From Planctomycetota bacterium (GTDB lineage: Bacteria > Planctomycetota > UBA11346): DNA of 6,185 nt. Position numbers and translations under genes: made by a program. Of the stretch, positions 1-6,037 are shown one piece after another. The notes beneath the pieces are model-generated. The model did no database searches. It was not told the DNA's origin and worked only from the letters and a program-made list of their open reading frames with translations. The stretch spans positions 1 to 6,185 of the forward strand of contig CANIXE010000139.1 in assembly GCA_947470885.1 (NCBI GenBank), given 5' to 3'. Numbering within the stretch: the stretch's first letter is position 1; every line of letters starts with the position of its first letter.

Positions 1-1263
1 ACCAGTCCCTCCGCACTCCTCGCATTTCCCGAGCACCTGTCCTTCACCGCTGCAGGTCCGGCAAGGCTTCCGGTCCCGCCAGGTTCGGTAGCGCAGGTAC
101 GCCCCTTCCACCTCTCTGGATTGGCGCCGTTCCCCGGTGGCGACCAGGGCATCCTCCAGGCCGCTGCCGGCGCAGATCGGACAACGCACTGGGCGGAGCC
201 TGGTCCCGGTGCAAGCGGGACAGCGGGCGGCCAGTTCCGCGGCGACCAATTGCTCGGCCCGGGCCTGCTCGGCGGCCCGGCGGGCATTCCGGGCGACCTC
301 GGCCTTGGCCCCGGCGGCCCGGCGCTGGGCGTCCTCCACGGCGGGGTCTGCCGGGTCGATACCCCAGGACTCGCGGCGGTGGTCAGCGCTTTTCGCCCGG
401 CGGGCCTGGACCACCCGGGCACTCCAGGTAAGGACCCGTTGAAGATGCTCCGGGGGCAGGGGCTGGAATGGCCGGCGGTCCTCGGGTCCGGGTGGGCAGG
501 ATTCCACCAGGGCCTGGGCCTGGGCCTCCTGCCCCAGGGCCAGCAGGGCGCAGGCCGCCACCAGGACCGCGTTTTCATCACCCCGCCGGGGATCCGGGCC
601 GCGGAACAGGGCCCGGGCCTGGCACCCGGCCAATTCCGCCTGTCCATTGCGAAGGCGCAAGGTGGCCAGGCTCAGCTTTCTGGGTTCGTCCGGGTCCAGG
701 GCCAGCCAGGCCTCGCCGAGGGCCACCGCTTCGGCCCATCGCTCCTGTTCGATCAGGAGGGGCATCAATGCCTGATGGATCTCCCGATTGACGGGATCCT
801 CGGCCAAGGCGGCCCGAAGGAGGAGCACCTGGGTGGCACCATCCTTGCCGGGAACCCGGCTGAGGAGGATCCTGGCCCGGGGTGGACCGGGCGGGACGAC
901 TGCGGTGGCCGCTGCTTCAAATGGCGTCGCTTCACGTCCGGCTTCATGGGCCTGGAAGGCACAGCGTAGCAGAACCTGGGCCCGGGCTTCGGGGTCCTTA
1001 ACCCCATCGGCATAGTTGGCCAGATCATCCACCAAGGTGCACCGATCGCTTCGACGGAAGGCCGCAAAGGTGACACGCACGCCCTCGGGCCAGTCGGGGT
1101 CCTGGCCGTGGCGGGCGATGAGCCGGCGGTATTCCCTCATCACCCGTTCCTCGCTGCTGGCCCGCAGAGCATCCGCTTGGCCCACGGCCACAACCACCGG
1201 ATCGGCGGCGACCAGACGCATCGCCAGGCAAAGAGCCAGAAAGAATGGGACAAAACAGGGCAT
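1..1263 (-). CDS. Exported protein with TPR-like helices and DnaJ-type zinc-binding cysteine motifs (partial, C-terminus beyond left edge)
   Basis: Reading leftwards from the ATG at 1263, the frame is open for 421 codons to the window edge. Residues 1-20 look like a signal peptide (hydrophobic PFFLALCLAM, then a VAA|DP cleavage-like site). Residues about 145-205 contain TPR-like helical pairs (for example ALAEDPVNREIHQAL and ALGEAWLALDPDEP). Residues 308-347 form an Ala/Arg/Glu-rich helix, possibly a coiled coil. Four CxxC motifs follow: CPACTGTR at 348, CPICAGSG at 361, CRTCSGEG at 401 and CEECGGTG at 414. This is the cysteine-rich pattern of DnaJ-type zinc domains, but no J domain is visible; the first motif lacks its last glycine, and 32 residues separate motifs two and three. 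An in-frame ATG at 1272 is an alternative start; neither has a clear Shine-Dalgarno sequence. It is transcribed divergently from the S41 peptidase gene. The function is unknown; a scaffold or chaperone-like periplasmic role is only inference. Its even codon structure over 1.2 kb makes it preferable to the plus-strand open frames here. Confidence 0.85.
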   Translation of the reverse strand, partial: MPCFVPFFLALCLAMRLVAADPVVVAVGQADALRASSEERVMREYRRLIARHGQDPDWPEGVRVTFAAFRRSDRCTLVDDLANYADGVKDPEARAQVLLRCAFQAHEAGREATPFEAAATAVVPPGPPRARILLSRVPGKDGATQVLLLRAALAEDPVNREIHQALMPLLIEQERWAEAVALGEAWLALDPDEPRKLSLATLRLRNGQAELAGCQARALFRGPDPRRGDENAVLVAACALLALGQEAQAQALVESCPPGPEDRRPFQPLPPEHLQRVLTWSARVVQARRAKSADHRRESWGIDPADPAVEDAQRRAAGAKAEVARNARRAAEQARAEQLVAAELAARCPACTGTRLRPVRCPICAGSGLEDALVATGERRQSREVEGAYLRYRTWRDRKPCRTCSGEGQVLGKCEECGGTG

Positions 1264-1384
1264 GTGGGTCATGGCTGGCTCGGTGGCGGCACTGTGGTAC
1301 TTCGGTTTCCCGGAAAAGGGTGTAGCAAAGTCCGTACTTCCTACCCTGACAGGTCCTTCACACTGCGTACGTCCTAGGAAGAGC
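1264..1384. promoter_or_regulatory. Divergent intergenic region between the zinc-motif protein and S41 peptidase genes
   Basis: About 120 bases separate the two divergent start codons, so promoters for both should lie here or overlap the 5' ends. I see no convincing -35/-10 pair on either strand. Visible elements are a small palindrome (TTTCC-C-GGAAA, 1306-1316), a repeated GTACxTC motif (listed separately) and the purine-rich AGGAAGAG at 1376-1383 just before the peptidase ATG, a likely but close-spaced ribosome binding site. The call rests mainly on gene arrangement. Confidence 0.5.
1297..1376 (+). repeat. Short direct repeats GTACTTC / GTACTTCCTA / GTACGTCCTA
   Basis: Three related words occur in the divergent intergenic region: GTACTTC at 1297-1303, GTACTTCCTA at 1334-1343 and GTACGTCCTA at 1367-1376. 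The last two match at nine of ten bases and start 33 bases apart, about three helical turns. They could be binding sites for a regulator of one or both flanking genes, but words this short can recur by chance. Confidence 0.3.
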
Positions 1385-4150
1385 ATGCTCCCACGCCCCA
1401 CCCTGCCCTGCTCCCCCACCCTGTTCCTGCTCATGGCGCTCTGTACCCAGTCCGGGTGGGCGGCGGAGGAACCATTACCTTTCCCGGACATGGCGCCCCG
1501 GATCGGCAAATTCCTGGAGAGCAACTACTACGATCCCTCCCGTTTCCATCCCCGGCTGATGGTGGAACGGGCCTTGCGGAACCTGGAACAGTATGAGGTC
1601 ACCGCCGACACCCGGTGGACCGGCGGCAAGATCACCGTGGTGATCCAGGGCCAGACCACCACCCTCACCGCCCCCGAGCCAGCAAACCTGGATGAGGCGA
1701 TGGCCCAGATCGAGGCCGTGCGCAAAGTCATCGATGGCACCACCCTGGTGGATACCCGGAAGCGTGAACTGGCCTATGCCCTGGTGAACGGCGCCCTGGC
1801 CAGCCTGGATCCCCACACCGTCCTGTTCGCCCCGGAGCCGGCCAAGAGCTTCTCTGAGGACATCGCCGGGGAATTTTTCGGCATCGGCGCCTACCTGACC
1901 CAAGAGGACGGCGTGGTCGCCATCGAGCGGGTGATGGCCGGTTTCCCGGCAGAACGCGCGGGGGTCGAAGACGGTGACATCATCGTCGGGATCGACGGCG
2001 AGCGCACCGCCGGATTGTCCCTCGACCAGGCGGTGAAACGGATCAAGGGGCCCAAGGGCACCACCGTGAACCTCACCTTGGAACGCTGCAAACAGGGTCA
2101 GACCTTGGACTTGGCCATCGTCCGGGATCTGGTTCAAGTCACGACCATGCGGGCCTGGCGCCCGCCGGGGGAAAAGAGCGGTGTGGGCTACGTCCGGATG
2201 GATGAGTTCAACGCCAACACCGCCCGGGACCTGAAAGCGGCCATCGATGCCCTGAAGGCCCAGGGTCCCCTCACCGCCTTCATCCTCGACCTGCGCTTCA
2301 ACGGCGGCGGCCTGCTGGATCAGGCCAAGGTGATCGGCAATTTCTTCCTGCCCCGGGGCAAAGAGATCGTTCGCACCGTGACCATCGATGGCGACCCGGA
2401 GATCTTCACCACCAGCGCCCGGAACATGCTCCTGGACATTCCGATGGTGGTCCTGACCGGCGGCAGCAGTGCCAGTGCGGCCGAGATCCTCTCGGGCGCC
2501 CTCCAGCGCAACGACCGGGCGGTGGTCCTGGGCACCACCACTTTCGGCAAGGGCTCGGTCCAGACCGTGCGCCCGTTGATGGATGGTTCCCGCCTGAAAT
2601 TGACCATCCAGGAATACCAGCTCCCCGGTGGAGTGTCGATCCAGGACGTCGGGGTGAACCCGGACATCCGCCTGGTCCGGCGCAGCCTGCACAAAGACGG
2701 CACCCTGGACCTGCTGCCCTATTCGTCCTCCCGCGAGGAAGACGAGGAATTCGCCCTGGGCAACCGCAAGGCCTATCAGCACACCACCGCCGGTGAATTG
2801 GGCTGGCTGGCAGTCTGGAAATCCAAGGAGGAGATCAAAGGCAGCAACCTGTCCGCCCGGGACTACACCCCGGACCAGGAAGGCTTGCTGGCCGTGGACC
2901 TGCTGACCGCCGCCACCGCCCGGCCCGGCTTCGCCGAAGGGGCCGCCGATGCGCTGAAAGCAGGTAAATCCCGGCAGTGGCTGCTGGAACAGCTCAAGGC
3001 CCCGGTGGCGGAACGCCGGGAAAAGGAAGCCCAGGTCCTGGGCGCCGCCCTGGCCAAGTTGGCGAAACCCATCACCTGGGGCCCGGCGACGCCCGCTATT
3101 CCCGACAATTCCCTCCAAGTGGCCTACACCGGTCCCGCCGAGGTCACCGCCGGGACCAGCGCCGAACTGACGTTCAAAATCACCAATTCCGGACCTGCCC
3201 CGGTGGGTCGGGTTTATGGCCTGATGGAAGCCGACCGGTTCAGCCCGCTGTGGGAATCAGAGGTCATCGTCGGTTCGGTGGCAGCCGCCGGTGCCACCGA
3301 AGCCAGCCTGCGCTTCCGGGTTCCGCCCCGGATGTTCGCCGGTGAAGAACGGTTCACCCTCCTGCTGCGGGTGGACGGCATCGTCGCCCCGGTGGCCAAG
3401 CTGCCCGTGAGCCTACGGGTAGTGGCCGCCCCCCGGCCCCACCTGGGCTTCACCTGGAAGTTGGACGATCCTGCGACCCTCAAGCCCGGGGAACCGGCAC
3501 GACTCCAGGTCTCGGTGATCAACGATGGGGATGGCCCCACGGCCCCGGTGACCCTGCGGGTGTTCAAGGCAGACGATGCCTTTGTCCAACTCGGGGAATC
3601 CCGCTTCGATGCCGGCATCCTAGCCCCCGGCGCCACCTTCACCGCCCCGGTGTCGGTAACCATCGCCGAACAGGTCCGCACCCAGAAATTCACCGCAGAT
3701 AAGATCAAACTGCAGTTTGGCGCCCAGGAAACCTTCCCCGAGGACAGCCTGGTGGATCCCCGCTGGCGGGCGGCCCTGGTCACCAGCATCACCATCCCGG
3801 TGGGTCAGCCGGTGGCGGGTAAGAGCATCATCGCTCCGAAGATTGACGCCGTGGCCACGGTAACGGGCACCGAGGCGGCCATCAGCGTCCAGGTGAAGGA
3901 TGACAACCTGCGCTTTGTCACCGTCTTCCAGGACGAGGACAAAGTCGACTTGCGGCCCGCCACTGACAAGACTGGCGGCTCGTTCAGCTTCTCAGTCACC
4001 CTCAAGCCCGGGATCAACAACCTGAGAGTGGTAGCGGCGGACGCCGACGAGGTGGATCAGGTCACCCCCCTCCGCTTGTGGGGCCCTGGTGTCCCCACTC
4101 CGAAGAAATCCACCCCCGGGACCCCGGCCCAGCAGAACCTAATCCCATGA
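1385..4150 (+). CDS. Exported S41-family carboxyl-terminal processing peptidase with PDZ domain and long C-terminal beta-rich tail
   Basis: This 921-residue protein is probably a periplasmic serine protease that cleaves substrates near their C-termini. Residues 1-27 look like a signal peptide (hydrophobic PTLFLLMALC, cleavage near WAA|EE). An N-terminal region with LDPHT at 141-145 precedes a PDZ domain at about 163-235 (FFGIG at 164-168; IKGPKGT at 220-226). The S41 core spans about 265-428, with LDLRFNGGG at 301-309. In SSASAAE (361-367), Ser364 aligns with the catalytic serine; Lys389 (FGKG) lies 25 residues on and Gln393 four after that, matching the Ser-Lys-Gln spacing of CtpB-type enzymes. 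After a helical stretch (about 435-575) come three probable beta-sandwich modules at about 577-680, 686-806 and 820-905, the first two CARDB/NEW3-like. The tail makes it much longer than typical Ctp proteases and resembles, from memory, MXAN_5808-type peptidases. I chose 1385 because the signal peptide begins there and AGGAAGAG sits at 1376-1383; the same frame runs open further upstream but lies antisense to the neighbouring gene. Its stop overlaps the next start (ATGA). Confidence 0.93.
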   Translation: MLPRPTLPCSPTLFLLMALCTQSGWAAEEPLPFPDMAPRIGKFLESNYYDPSRFHPRLMVERALRNLEQYEVTADTRWTGGKITVVIQGQTTTLTAPEPANLDEAMAQIEAVRKVIDGTTLVDTRKRELAYALVNGALASLDPHTVLFAPEPAKSFSEDIAGEFFGIGAYLTQEDGVVAIERVMAGFPAERAGVEDGDIIVGIDGERTAGLSLDQAVKRIKGPKGTTVNLTLERCKQGQTLDLAIVRDLVQVTTMRAWRPPGEKSGVGYVRMDEFNANTARDLKAAIDALKAQGPLTAFILDLRFNGGGLLDQAKVIGNFFLPRGKEIVRTVTIDGDPEIFTTSARNMLLDIPMVVLTGGSSASAAEILSGALQRNDRAVVLGTTTFGKGSVQTVRPLMDGSRLKLTIQEYQLPGGVSIQDVGVNPDIRLVRRSLHKDGTLDLLPYSSSREEDEEFALGNRKAYQHTTAGELGWLAVWKSKEEIKGSNLSARDYTPDQEGLLAVDLLTAATARPGFAEGAADALKAGKSRQWLLEQLKAPVAERREKEAQVLGAALAKLAKPITWGPATPAIPDNSLQVAYTGPAEVTAGTSAELTFKITNSGPAPVGRVYGLMEADRFSPLWESEVIVGSVAAAGATEASLRFRVPPRMFAGEERFTLLLRVDGIVAPVAKLPVSLRVVAAPRPHLGFTWKLDDPATLKPGEPARLQVSVINDGDGPTAPVTLRVFKADDAFVQLGESRFDAGILAPGATFTAPVSVTIAEQVRTQKFTADKIKLQFGAQETFPEDSLVDPRWRAALVTSITIPVGQPVAGKSIIAPKIDAVATVTGTEAAISVQVKDDNLRFVTVFQDEDKVDLRPATDKTGGSFSFSVTLKPGINNLRVVAADADEVDQVTPLRLWGPGVPTPKKSTPGTPAQQNLIP

Positions 4151-4620
4151 AATCCGCGATCACCACCGCCTTGTTCCTCGCCCTCGGACTCGCCAATGCA
4201 GCGTCCGCTTTGAGCATCGACGACCTCAAGGGCTCCTGGGTCGTCGACCAGGACGCCCTCCTGGCGAACATGGCTAAATCACCGGAATTCGCCTCGATTC
4301 CCGCGGATCAACGCTCGATGATCACGGGACTCCTCAAGGCCAAGCTGGGGGCCCTGCGCTGGGATTTCACCAAGGACGGCAGCACCGTCACTGATCCCGA
4401 CGGCAAAGTCACGCCGATCAGCAGCACGGGATTCACCTCCACCGGGCCCCATCAGGCCACGGTGGCCGGCACTGATTCAAAGCACCCGGAGGCCAAGGTG
4501 AATCTGGAATTGAAGAACGACCGATTGATCGTGAGCCAAGCCAAAGCAACCGGGGCGAAAACTACCCCTGGCCTGGAAGAGCTCACCTTGACCAGATTGA
4601 AGGTTCCCGCCAAGCCCTGA
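4147..4620 (+). CDS. Small secreted protein of unknown function, coupled to the S41 peptidase gene
   Basis: The product is 157 residues. Residues 1-21 form a clear signal peptide (MKSAITTALFLALGLANAASA, cleavage near ASA|LS). The mature part begins IDDLKGSWVVDQDALL, followed by a helical stretch and then alternating strands (RWDFTKDGSTVTDPDGK, then KVNLELKNDRLIVSQ). An early GSW followed by strand-rich sequence recalls small lipocalin-like proteins, but I do not recognise a family. The ATG overlaps the peptidase stop as ATGA and no good Shine-Dalgarno precedes it, so translation is probably coupled to the upstream gene. An in-frame ATG at 4078 lies inside the peptidase frame and would hide the signal peptide, so I rejected it. 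A functional link with the peptidase (substrate, adaptor or inhibitor) is inferred from coupling alone. There are no cysteines for a lipoprotein anchor. Confidence 0.85.
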   Translation: MKSAITTALFLALGLANAASALSIDDLKGSWVVDQDALLANMAKSPEFASIPADQRSMITGLLKAKLGALRWDFTKDGSTVTDPDGKVTPISSTGFTSTGPHQATVAGTDSKHPEAKVNLELKNDRLIVSQAKATGAKTTPGLEELTLTRLKVPAKP

Positions 4621-4639
4621 GCCAGATTGGCCAGGGCTT
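4612..4639. terminator. Hairpin between convergent genes, probable bidirectional terminator
   Basis: AAGCCCTG (4612-4619) pairs with CAGGGCTT (4632-4639), and inside it GCCA (4621-4624) pairs with TGGC (4628-4631), leaving one bulged A and a three-base loop. This 12-bp stem overlaps the stop codon of the 157-residue gene and lies just past the end of the mop gene. Neither side has a T-run, so intrinsic termination would be imperfect. Location between convergent genes is the main support. Confidence 0.5.
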
Positions 4640-4650
4640 AGTGCCACCGC

Positions 4651-4860
4651 TTATTCGGTGGCGATCAAGACACTGGAGGCCTTGACCACGGCAAAGGCCT
4701 TGCTGCCCACCTTGAGCCCCAGGGTCTCGACGGAACCCTTGGTGATGACCGAGACGATGACCACCCCGGGGGCGATCTCGATCTCGACTTCGTTATTGAC
4801 GGCTCCGGCAGTGATGGATTTCACGGTGCCGGGGAAGACGTTGCGGGCGCTGATGTTCAT
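4651..4860 (-). CDS. mop: Single-domain Mop (TOBE) molybdate-binding protein, molbindin
   Basis: This 69-residue protein is almost exactly one Mop domain. It begins MNISARNVFPGTVKSI, continues with GAVNNEVEIEI and ends LGLKVGSKAFAVVKASSV, all hallmark segments of molbindins. There is no signal peptide, so it is cytoplasmic. Such proteins assemble into small oligomers that bind several molybdate or tungstate ions at subunit interfaces and are thought to store or buffer them. It lies 45 bases downstream of modA on the same strand, with AGAAAG a few bases before its ATG, and is probably co-transcribed with it. Length and content are normal for the family. Oxyanion choice (molybdate or tungstate) cannot be read from the sequence. 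Confidence 0.93.
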   Translation of the reverse strand: MNISARNVFPGTVKSITAGAVNNEVEIEIAPGVVIVSVITKGSVETLGLKVGSKAFAVVKASSVLIATE

Positions 4861-4905
4861 GGGTGCTTTCTGGTACTGGTCCGCTGGATCGCGGAGCCTT
4901 CAAGG

Positions 4906-5649
4906 TCACGGCAGGACGGTGAACCCAAATCGTTCATAGACCGGCTTGGCTTCTGCTCCGGTCAGGAAGGCGAGGAAGGCCCGGGCAGCGGTGCCGGCGT
5001 GGGCCGTGGCCGCAATCGGGTAACGCACCGGCTTGTGCAGTTCCCCCGGAATCGCCGCCACCACCTCGACCTTCTCGGAACTCTTGGCATCGGTGGCGTA
5101 GACCACCCCGACATCCACCTCGCCGGTCTCCACCAAGCGCAGAGCGGCCCGAACATCGGCGGTGGGGGCCAAGCGCTTCTCCAGCCAGGTCCACCAGCCC
5201 AGGGTGATGAAGGCCTCCTTGGCATAGATCCCCACCGGAACATTGGTGGGATCCCCCACCGCCAAGCGCCCGGTGAAGGCGGTTTCCCCGGCGAACTCCT
5301 TGGTCACGGTCAAGGCAAAGCCCTTGCCCTTGGGGGCGATCACCACCAGGGAATTGCCCACCAGGTCCTTGCGGGTGGCGGCGTCGATCTGCTTCCGCTC
5401 CACCAGGTAGTCCATCCACTTCTGATCCGCGGAGATGAAAATCTCGGCGGGCGCGCCATTTTCGATCTGCTTCGCCAGGGTCGACGCCGCGGCGAAGCTG
5501 GGCACAACATGGACGCCGGTCTTCTGCTCGTAGGCCTTGGCAAGCTCCCCCACCGCTCCGGTTAGACTAGCGGCGGCGAACACCTGGACGGACTCGGCGC
5601 CCTGCAGAACGGCCACGAGGAATACCAGGGTGATGAAAAGACGGTGCAT
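4906..5649 (-). CDS. modA: Molybdate ABC transporter periplasmic substrate-binding protein ModA
   Basis: The product is 247 residues, usual for ModA, with a signal peptide at 1-18 or so (FITLVFLVAVLQGA). It delivers molybdate to the ModBC importer. Strong family segments are VFAAASLTGAV at 23-33, AEIFISADQKWMDYLVE at 68-84, GNSLVVIAPKG, LAVGDPTNVPVGIYAKEA at 129-146 and GVVYATDA at 181-188, ending in RFGFTVLP. By alignment from memory to E. coli ModA (ligands Ser12, Ser39, Ala125, Val152, Tyr170), the equivalents are Ser28, Ala55, Val139, Val166 and Tyr184. The second serine is therefore replaced by alanine within FAAASTL, though Ser56 follows. Val139 and Val166 would act through backbone amides. 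GGAAGG at 5659-5664 is a possible ribosome binding site for the ATG at 5649. The mop gene follows 45 bases on, but modB and modC are absent from the window. Tungstate as the real ligand is possible. Confidence 0.95.
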   Translation of the reverse strand: MHRLFITLVFLVAVLQGAESVQVFAAASLTGAVGELAKAYEQKTGVHVVPSFAAASTLAKQIENGAPAEIFISADQKWMDYLVERKQIDAATRKDLVGNSLVVIAPKGKGFALTVTKEFAGETAFTGRLAVGDPTNVPVGIYAKEAFITLGWWTWLEKRLAPTADVRAALRLVETGEVDVGVVYATDAKSSEKVEVVAAIPGELHKPVRYPIAATAHAGTAARAFLAFLTGAEAKPVYERFGFTVLP

Positions 5650-5778
5650 GGGGAGTTCCCTTCCAGGTTCTAGGAAGCCGATGGAAGGAACCGTATAAAT
5701 TACAAATGAAATGTAATTGATTCATTTTTATACATGTGATTACGACCACCGAGCCGTCGGAACATCACCAACAACAAC
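5650..5778 (-). promoter_or_regulatory. modA upstream region with AT-rich inverted repeats
   Basis: This is the leader and presumed promoter of the modA-mop operon, with an AT-rich island at 5693-5735 that contrasts with the GC-rich surroundings. It contains three perfect 7-bp inverted repeats: GTATAAA (5693-5699) with TTTATAC (5727-5733), AATTACA (5698-5704) with TGTAATT (5712-5718), and AAATGAA (5704-5710) with TTCATTT (5721-5727). They overlap but have different centres. On the minus strand the TTTATAC at 5693-5699 could serve as a -10 element, but I see no good -35. ModE- or TunR-type regulators bind AT-rich palindromes upstream of molybdate genes, so an operator is plausible; the arms do not match the E. 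coli ModE box as I remember it. Confidence 0.5.
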
Positions 5779-5812
5779 AAAAAACCCCGCAACCCTAGGA
5801 AGTTGCGGGGTT
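5779..5812 (-). terminator. Rho-independent terminator downstream of the tRNA-Glu 3' fragment
   Basis: An 11-bp perfect stem, AACCCCGCAAC (5783-5793) with GTTGCGGGGTT (5802-5812), encloses an eight-base loop CCTAGGAA. Six A residues at 5779-5784 become a T-run on the minus strand, giving a textbook intrinsic terminator for leftward transcription. It starts five bases past the tRNA CCA end, so it is most simply the native terminator of the tRNA-Glu gene. It would also stop transcripts coming from the mobile element before modA. Confidence 0.9.
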
Positions 5813-5817
5813 CGGCT

Positions 5818-5870
5818 TGGTAGCCCTAACGGGATTCGAACCCGTGTCGCCAGAATGAAAATCTGGTGTC
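5818..5870 (-). pseudogene. 3' fragment of a tRNA-Glu(UUC) gene, putative attachment site
   Basis: Read on the minus strand, this segment holds GACA, then the anticodon arm CCAGA-TTTTCAT-TCTGG (5850-5866, anticodon TTC at 5857-5859), a short variable loop (CGAC) and a T arm ACGGG-TTCGAAT-CCCGT (5829-5845). It ends with the 3' acceptor strand TAGGGCT (5822-5828), discriminator A and an encoded CCA (5818-5820). The matching 5' acceptor strand AGCCCTA and a normal D arm with its GG are absent to the right, so this is not a complete tRNA. A 3' tRNA portion next to an integrase gene is the classic product of tyrosine-recombinase integration. The intact tRNA-Glu should lie at the far right end of the element. 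Confidence 0.87.
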
Positions 5871-5885
5871 TCTAGGTATGACAGA

Positions 5886-5968
5886 GTAAACCAATGTTTA
5901 CCGTAGTTTGCCAATGTCATTGACTTATGTCGATTCCATGGATCATCCATCCTACCCGAGTTTGCCAA
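5886..5968. repeat. Inverted repeat GTAAAC/GTTTAC and direct repeats AGTTTGCCAA near the attachment site
   Basis: GTAAAC (5886-5891) and GTTTAC (5896-5901) form a perfect 6-bp inverted repeat around CAAT. AGTTTGCCAA occurs at 5905-5914 and again at 5959-5968, 54 bases apart. GTAAACCAATG (5886-5896) also resembles GTTTGCCAATG (5906-5916), offset by 20 bases. Short repeats between an att core and its integrase gene are often arm-type integrase or excisionase sites; that role here is inference. Confidence 0.5.
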
Positions 5969-6033
5969 AACCTGCCCCATCCTACCGCTTCGGGTAGGAT
6001 ATGGGTAGGATGGGAAAGAGCCCGGTAGGATGG
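5947..6033. repeat. Five-copy TAGGAT-centred motif upstream of the integrase gene
   Basis: The motif, roughly GGTAGGATGG, occurs five times in 87 bases. Two copies are inverted, with the ATCCTA core at 5949-5954 and 5979-5984. Three are direct, with the TAGGAT core at 5995-6000, 6006-6011 and 6026-6031. Core starts are 30, 16, 11 and 20 bases apart, so copies of the same orientation lie near whole helical turns. The second and third copies form a hairpin-capable inverted repeat around CTT (5979-6000). The last copy overlaps the integrase Shine-Dalgarno AGGA. This looks like a protein-binding array: either arm-type recombination sites or an operator for integrase autoregulation. Confidence 0.7.
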
Positions 6034-6037
6034 AAAA

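Noticed and set aside
121..969. Long plus-strand open frame (282 residues) at the left of the window
   Set aside because: It is Gly/Pro-rich low-complexity translation antisense to the 421-codon minus-strand gene, whose signal peptide and CxxC motifs are convincing.
1016..1384. Upstream in-frame extension of the S41 peptidase from an ATG at 1016
   Set aside because: It would overlap the neighbouring divergent gene and bury the signal peptide that begins at 1385; a purine-rich ribosome binding site precedes 1385.
1475..3118. 547-residue minus-strand open frame inside the S41 peptidase gene
   Set aside because: It is a high-GC antisense shadow; its Gly/Gln/His-rich sequence has no recognisable motif, while the plus strand encodes a clear PDZ-S41 protease.
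4658..4939. 93-residue plus-strand open frame opposite the mop gene
   Set aside because: It is the antisense shadow of a clearly recognisable Mop domain.
5818..5901. A complete tRNA using the sequence right of the anticodon arm as 5' half
   Set aside because: A weak CTCT/AGAG or GTCA/AGAC D-arm-like pairing exists, but the D loop lacks GG and no 7-base strand complementary to TAGGGCT occurs at the needed distance.
5920..5946. Possible integrase promoter TTGACT (5920-5925) with GATCAT (5941-5946)
   Set aside because: The spacing is only 15 bases and the -10 match is four of six, too weak to call.
5795..5980. 61-residue minus-strand open frame ending SGDTGSNPVRATKPNPATS
   Set aside because: The terminal segment is simply the translated tRNA T arm and acceptor end, a common false gene at tRNA ends and attachment sites.
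5886..6033. CRISPR-like array near the right end
   Set aside because: The repeats are only 6-11 bases, in mixed orientation and with irregular short gaps, which fits protein-binding sites and not CRISPR repeats and spacers.
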